From positions 1 through 6,601 of the forward strand of contig DASSVP010000155.1 in assembly GCA_035705985.1 (NCBI GenBank): a DNA stretch of 6,601 nt, written 5' to 3'. The stretch's first letter is position 1. Every line of letters starts with the position of its first letter. The notes below the pieces were generated by a model. It saw only the letters and a list, made by a program, of their open reading frames with translations. It did not search any database and had not been told where the DNA came from. The position numbers and the translations under genes are program-made. Positions 4,657-6,601 of this stretch are shown piece after piece. This DNA comes from JACVRW01 sp035705985. Its GTDB lineage: Bacteria > Actinomycetota > Thermoleophilia > Solirubrobacterales > Thermoleophilaceae.

Positions 4657-5381
4657 GCCCGGTGGCCCTCGCCTGGCAGCAGTTCCGCTTCGAGCGCAAG
4701 CTGTTCTGGCGCAACCCGAGCGCGGCGTTCTTCAACTTCCTGCTGCCGCTGCTCCTGCTCGTGCTGATCGCGACGGCGTTCGCCGGCGACGATTCGGAGC
4801 TCGAGGTGCTGATCCCCGGCGTCGCCGGGATGGGCGTGCTCGCTACGACGTTCACCTCGCTGGCGTTCAACCTGACGCTGCTGCGCGACGAGGGCGTCCT
4901 GAAGCGCATCCGCGGCACGCCGATGCCGGCCGGCGCCTACCTCGCCGGGCTGGTGGGCTCGGCCACGCTGAACGCGCTCCTACAGGTGATCCTCGTCGTC
5001 GCGATCGGCAACCTCCTCTACGGCGTCGACTGGCCCCGGGACCCGCTGCTGCTCGCCGGCTTCACCCTCCTCGGCGTGGTGTGCTTCGCCGCGCTCGGCG
5101 TGGCGTTCTCGCACCTGATCCCGAACGAGGACGCGGCCCCCGCCTACACGAACGCGGTGTTCCTCCCTCTGATCTTCATCTCGGGCGTCTTCTACTCGGC
5201 CGACGACCTGCCGGAGGCGCTGAAGGCGATCGCCGAGGCGCTGCCGCTGAAGCACCTGATCGACGGGCTGTCCGAGGCGATCGTGGGAGGCGGCGGCGAC
5301 GTGGGCACGGCGGCCGTCGTCGTGGCGGCGTGGACCGCGGCCGCGCTGTTCCTTGCCGTCAGGTTCTTCCGCTGGGAGTGA
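4653..5381 (+). CDS. ABC-2 type transporter permease
   Basis: Membrane subunit of the exporter, 242 residues, with six hydrophobic segments at about 26-44, 54-74, 97-122, 132-154, 165-182 and 218-237. The order and the landmarks are those of ABC-2 permeases: an amphipathic start with Phe/Arg/Trp (LFWRNPSAAFFNFLLPL), the LKRIRGTP element after helix 2 (83-90), and the FISGVFYSADDLP element (175-187) before the last helix, followed by PLKHLIDGL. It starts at TTG (4653), which shares bases with the TGA of the upstream gene, and has GGAGG 10 nt before. With the ATP-binding protein it forms a half-size exporter that probably works as a 2+2 complex. Its last 23 bp overlap the end of the convergent peptidase gene. 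Substrate unknown; drug or lipid export is the family norm. Confidence 0.92.
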   Translation: MSPVALAWQQFRFERKLFWRNPSAAFFNFLLPLLLLVLIATAFAGDDSELEVLIPGVAGMGVLATTFTSLAFNLTLLRDEGVLKRIRGTPMPAGAYLAGLVGSATLNALLQVILVVAIGNLLYGVDWPRDPLLLAGFTLLGVVCFAALGVAFSHLIPNEDAAPAYTNAVFLPLIFISGVFYSADDLPEALKAIAEALPLKHLIDGLSEAIVGGGGDVGTAAVVVAAWTAAALFLAVRFFRWE

Positions 5382-6060
5382 GCCGCAGCGCATGCCCATG
5401 GCGGCGCAGCCAGCGCTCGCGCTCGCGCCACTCCGGACAGCGGCTCGCGAGCAGATCCCAGAAGCGGTCCGAGTGGTCCTGCACGTCGAGGTGCGCCACC
5501 TCGTGCTCGATCACGTAGTCGAGGATCTCGCGGGGCGCGAGCAGCAGGCGCCAGTTGAAGCTCATCGCGCCGCTGGTGGAGCAGCTCGCCCAGCGGGTGC
5601 GCTGCCCGCGGATCTGTAGCGTCGTGTAGCTCCGCCCCACGCGCGCTACCGCCGCGTCGAGCCTCGGCGCTATCTCCTCGCGCGCGCGGCGCCGGTACCA
5701 ACCCTCGAGCGCGTCCTCCAAACGGATGTCCGGGCCCAGCGCCACTCGCAGCTCGCCACCCCGCAGGGCCACATGCGGCCGCACCCGTCCCGCTTGTGTA
5801 GAAACCTTGAGCGGTAGCCGCTCGCCTCCATACGGCACGTGGCCGCCGTCCGCGAGAGCTGGAGGGGGGAATTCGGCTTCCGACTCGCGAAGCCGGCGCA
5901 GCGTCCGCTCGATCCATGGACGTTTCGCCTGGACGAATGTCTCAACGTTACGGGTAGGGAAGCGTTTCGGCACGACGACCTCCACGCCGTCGGCGTCCAC
6001 CAGGATTCGCGCATGCAGAGCGCGATCCGAGCGCCTGATCCGGTACGGGAGCGTCGACAT
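5359..6060 (-). CDS. YgjP/DUF45-family zinc metallopeptidase (SprT-like, M48-related)
   Basis: Putative cytoplasmic zinc peptidase of 233 residues (COG1451-type; older entries call the family predicted metal-dependent hydrolase). The C-terminal third holds the family core: RTRWASC at 154-160 followed by FNWRL at 168-172, then HEVAH at 186-190 with catalytic Glu187, and the third ligand His196 in DHSDRFW. The N-terminal 110 residues form the usual beta-rich part, with YRIRRSDR near the start, PKRFP at 31-35, and a helix with WIERTLRRLR. The family normally has Gly in RTRWGSC; here it is Ala, a mild change. Start ATG at 6060 lies exactly 7 nt after TAATCT. It is convergent with the exporter permease and diverges from the short gene at 6096. 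The physiological substrate is not established for the family. Confidence 0.9.
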   Translation of the reverse strand: MSTLPYRIRRSDRALHARILVDADGVEVVVPKRFPTRNVETFVQAKRPWIERTLRRLRESEAEFPPPALADGGHVPYGGERLPLKVSTQAGRVRPHVALRGGELRVALGPDIRLEDALEGWYRRRAREEIAPRLDAAVARVGRSYTTLQIRGQRTRWASCSTSGAMSFNWRLLLAPREILDYVIEHEVAHLDVQDHSDRFWDLLASRCPEWRERERWLRRHGHALRLTPSGRT

Positions 6061-6067
6061 ACGGACG

Positions 6068-6073
6068 AGATTA
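6068..6073 (-). promoter_or_regulatory. Candidate -10 box TAATCT for the YgjP-type peptidase gene
   Basis: The minus strand reads TAATCT, then 7 nt, then the ATG at 6060. It is the closest match to TATAAT among the boxes in this window. No Shine-Dalgarno lies in the 7-nt gap, so leaderless initiation is likely. Confidence 0.5.
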
Positions 6074-6084
6074 GGGACCGCTTC

Positions 6085-6089
6085 GGAGG
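6085..6089 (+). promoter_or_regulatory. Shine-Dalgarno GGAGG before the frameshifted short gene
   Basis: GGAGG sits 6 nt before the ATG at 6096, an ideal spacing, and fixes that ATG as the likely start. No TANNNT box is seen close upstream, so any promoter must lie within the divergent peptidase gene. Confidence 0.55.
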
Positions 6090-6095
6090 TCGGAC

Positions 6096-6277
6096 ATGAC
6101 GCAGCCGAACAACGTCATCACCATCACCCTGGGCGGGACGATCACCGGACCCCCGGCACGGCGGGCGGCAACGGTCAGATGATCTGGAAGCCGTCGGCCA
6201 CGGCCACAGACCGCGCGGGCAACGCGATGGGCACCACCACATTCAACGAGACGAACCCGAACGCCCGCGACTTCTAG
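6096..6277 (+). pseudogene. Short gene with a frame change at a C5 run; C-terminus resembles secreted Ig-like repeat proteins
   Basis: From the ATG at 6096 the frame reads MTQPNNVITITLGGTITGPP and then goes into unlikely Arg/Ala-rich sequence, stopping at 6180-6182. From about 6155 the next frame (-1) gives GTAGGNGQMIWKPSATATD, continues with an Arg-Ala-Gly-Asn motif and ends in PNARDF with TAG at 6275-6277. One extra C in the run 6150-6154 would join them into a 60-residue product. The joined sequence resembles, from memory, the last strands of Ser/Thr/Gly-rich secreted or surface proteins (beta-strand ITITLG, then a W-x-P-S and a T-D-x-A-G-N element). No signal peptide is present, so it could be the tail remnant of a larger surface protein, a real small gene with a sequencing error, or decay. 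The run is not a canonical slippery heptamer. A good GGAGG supports translation from 6096. Confidence 0.5.
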
Positions 6278-6280
6278 CGC

Positions 6281-6601
6281 CTAGAGCGTTGGGACCGTGC
6301 CGCCGTCGACGGCCCACGCCGCGCCGGCGACGTTCGACGCGCGCTCCGAGCACAGAAAGGCGATCACGGCGGCCACCTCATCGTCGGTGCCCATGCGGCC
6401 GACCGGCGGGCTCGCGCGGGTGGACGCGAGCACCTCGTCGCGCGTCTTCCCCGTGCGCGCCGCGATCTGATCGGCCAGCCCGCCCTCTTCCGTCCACAGC
6501 TCGCCCTCGACCGCACCCGGGGTGACGGCGTTGACCAGCACGCCGCTTCCCGCGAAGGCGTCCGCGTACACGCGGCTGAGCGAGAGCTGCGCCGCCTTGG
6601 T
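6281..6601 (-). CDS. SDR family NAD(P)-dependent oxidoreductase, C-terminal part (runs off the window)
   Basis: The last 106 residues of a short-chain dehydrogenase/reductase. The visible part begins TKAAQLSLSRVYADAF, where the Lys matches the catalytic lysine of the YxxxK motif; the tyrosine and the Rossmann NAD(P)-binding half (TGxxxGIG) must lie beyond 6601. It continues with VNAVTPGAVEGELW, the PG motif region that contacts the cofactor, a variable substrate loop, and the classical end in which VAAVIAFLCSERASNVAG leads to a Val-Asp-Gly-Gly motif. This arrangement is that of classical SDRs such as FabG-like 3-oxoacyl reductases, but the substrate cannot be told. A GTG at 6571 inside the frame is not a start. 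Its stop is 3 bp from the stop of the convergent short gene. Incomplete only because of the window edge. Confidence 0.9.
   Translation of the reverse strand, partial: TKAAQLSLSRVYADAFAGSGVLVNAVTPGAVEGELWTEEGGLADQIAARTGKTRDEVLASTRASPPVGRMGTDDEVAAVIAFLCSERASNVAGAAWAVDGGTVPTL

Noticed and set aside
6149..6155. Programmed -1 frameshift at ACCCCCG
   Set aside because: It is not a canonical X XXY YYZ slippery heptamer, and I see no obvious stimulatory structure, so mutation or sequence error is simpler.
1..6601. CRISPR array, insertion sequence, phage or defence genes
   Set aside because: No regularly spaced direct repeats, transposase, integrase, nuclease or toxin-antitoxin motifs were found in any frame I read.

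Overview
This is a chromosomal stretch from a very GC-rich bacterium (by eye roughly 70% G+C). GTG or TTG starts open five of the genes, and most starts sit 7-10 nt after a TANNNT box. The gene set (TadE-like pair, UppP, family I pyrophosphatase, a short secreted or anchored membrane protein, crotonase, DrrA-type ABC exporter, YgjP-type peptidase, SDR) suits an actinobacterium in the broad sense. My guess is Thermoleophilia/Solirubrobacterales, from composition and from the look of the small proteins; there is no rRNA or other marker to prove it.

Layout. Positions 13-2540 form a tightly packed minus-strand block. In transcription order it holds inorganic pyrophosphatase (ppa, 2540-2013), undecaprenyl-diphosphatase (uppP, 2000-1176), a four-helix membrane protein (1117-761) and two short TadE-like pseudopilin-type proteins (704-360 and 363-13) that overlap in ATGA. 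A small membrane protein (2569-2814) diverges from ppa; the two start codons are 28 bp apart and the candidate -10 boxes of the two directions overlap. On the plus strand there follow a hairpin-rich 122-bp spacer, a complete enoyl-CoA hydratase/isomerase (2937-3701), a 97-bp spacer with a structured AT-rich motif, and a two-gene ABC-2 exporter (3799-4656 and 4653-5381, overlapping in TTGA). The permease gene runs 23 bp into the end of a convergent YgjP/DUF45 zinc peptidase (6060-5359). A short plus-strand gene with a good Shine-Dalgarno (6096-6277) appears broken by a -1 frame change at a C5 run. The window ends inside a minus-strand SDR oxidoreductase (from 6281 past 6601).

How the parts fit. 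Ppa and UppP both release phosphate from pyrophosphate-type substrates: Ppa pulls biosynthetic reactions forward in the cytoplasm, and UppP regenerates the undecaprenyl phosphate carrier for cell-wall synthesis. The TadE-like pair points to a tad/flp-type pilus or secretion locus continuing to the left. The ABC pair would export a lipophilic compound or drug. The remaining genes look like unrelated neighbours.

I do not see CRISPR, insertion sequences, phage genes or a clear new defence or mobile system. The most interesting signal is regulatory: six starts fit leaderless transcription from TANNNT boxes, including one compact bidirectional promoter and one -10 box that contains the stop codon of the gene before it.
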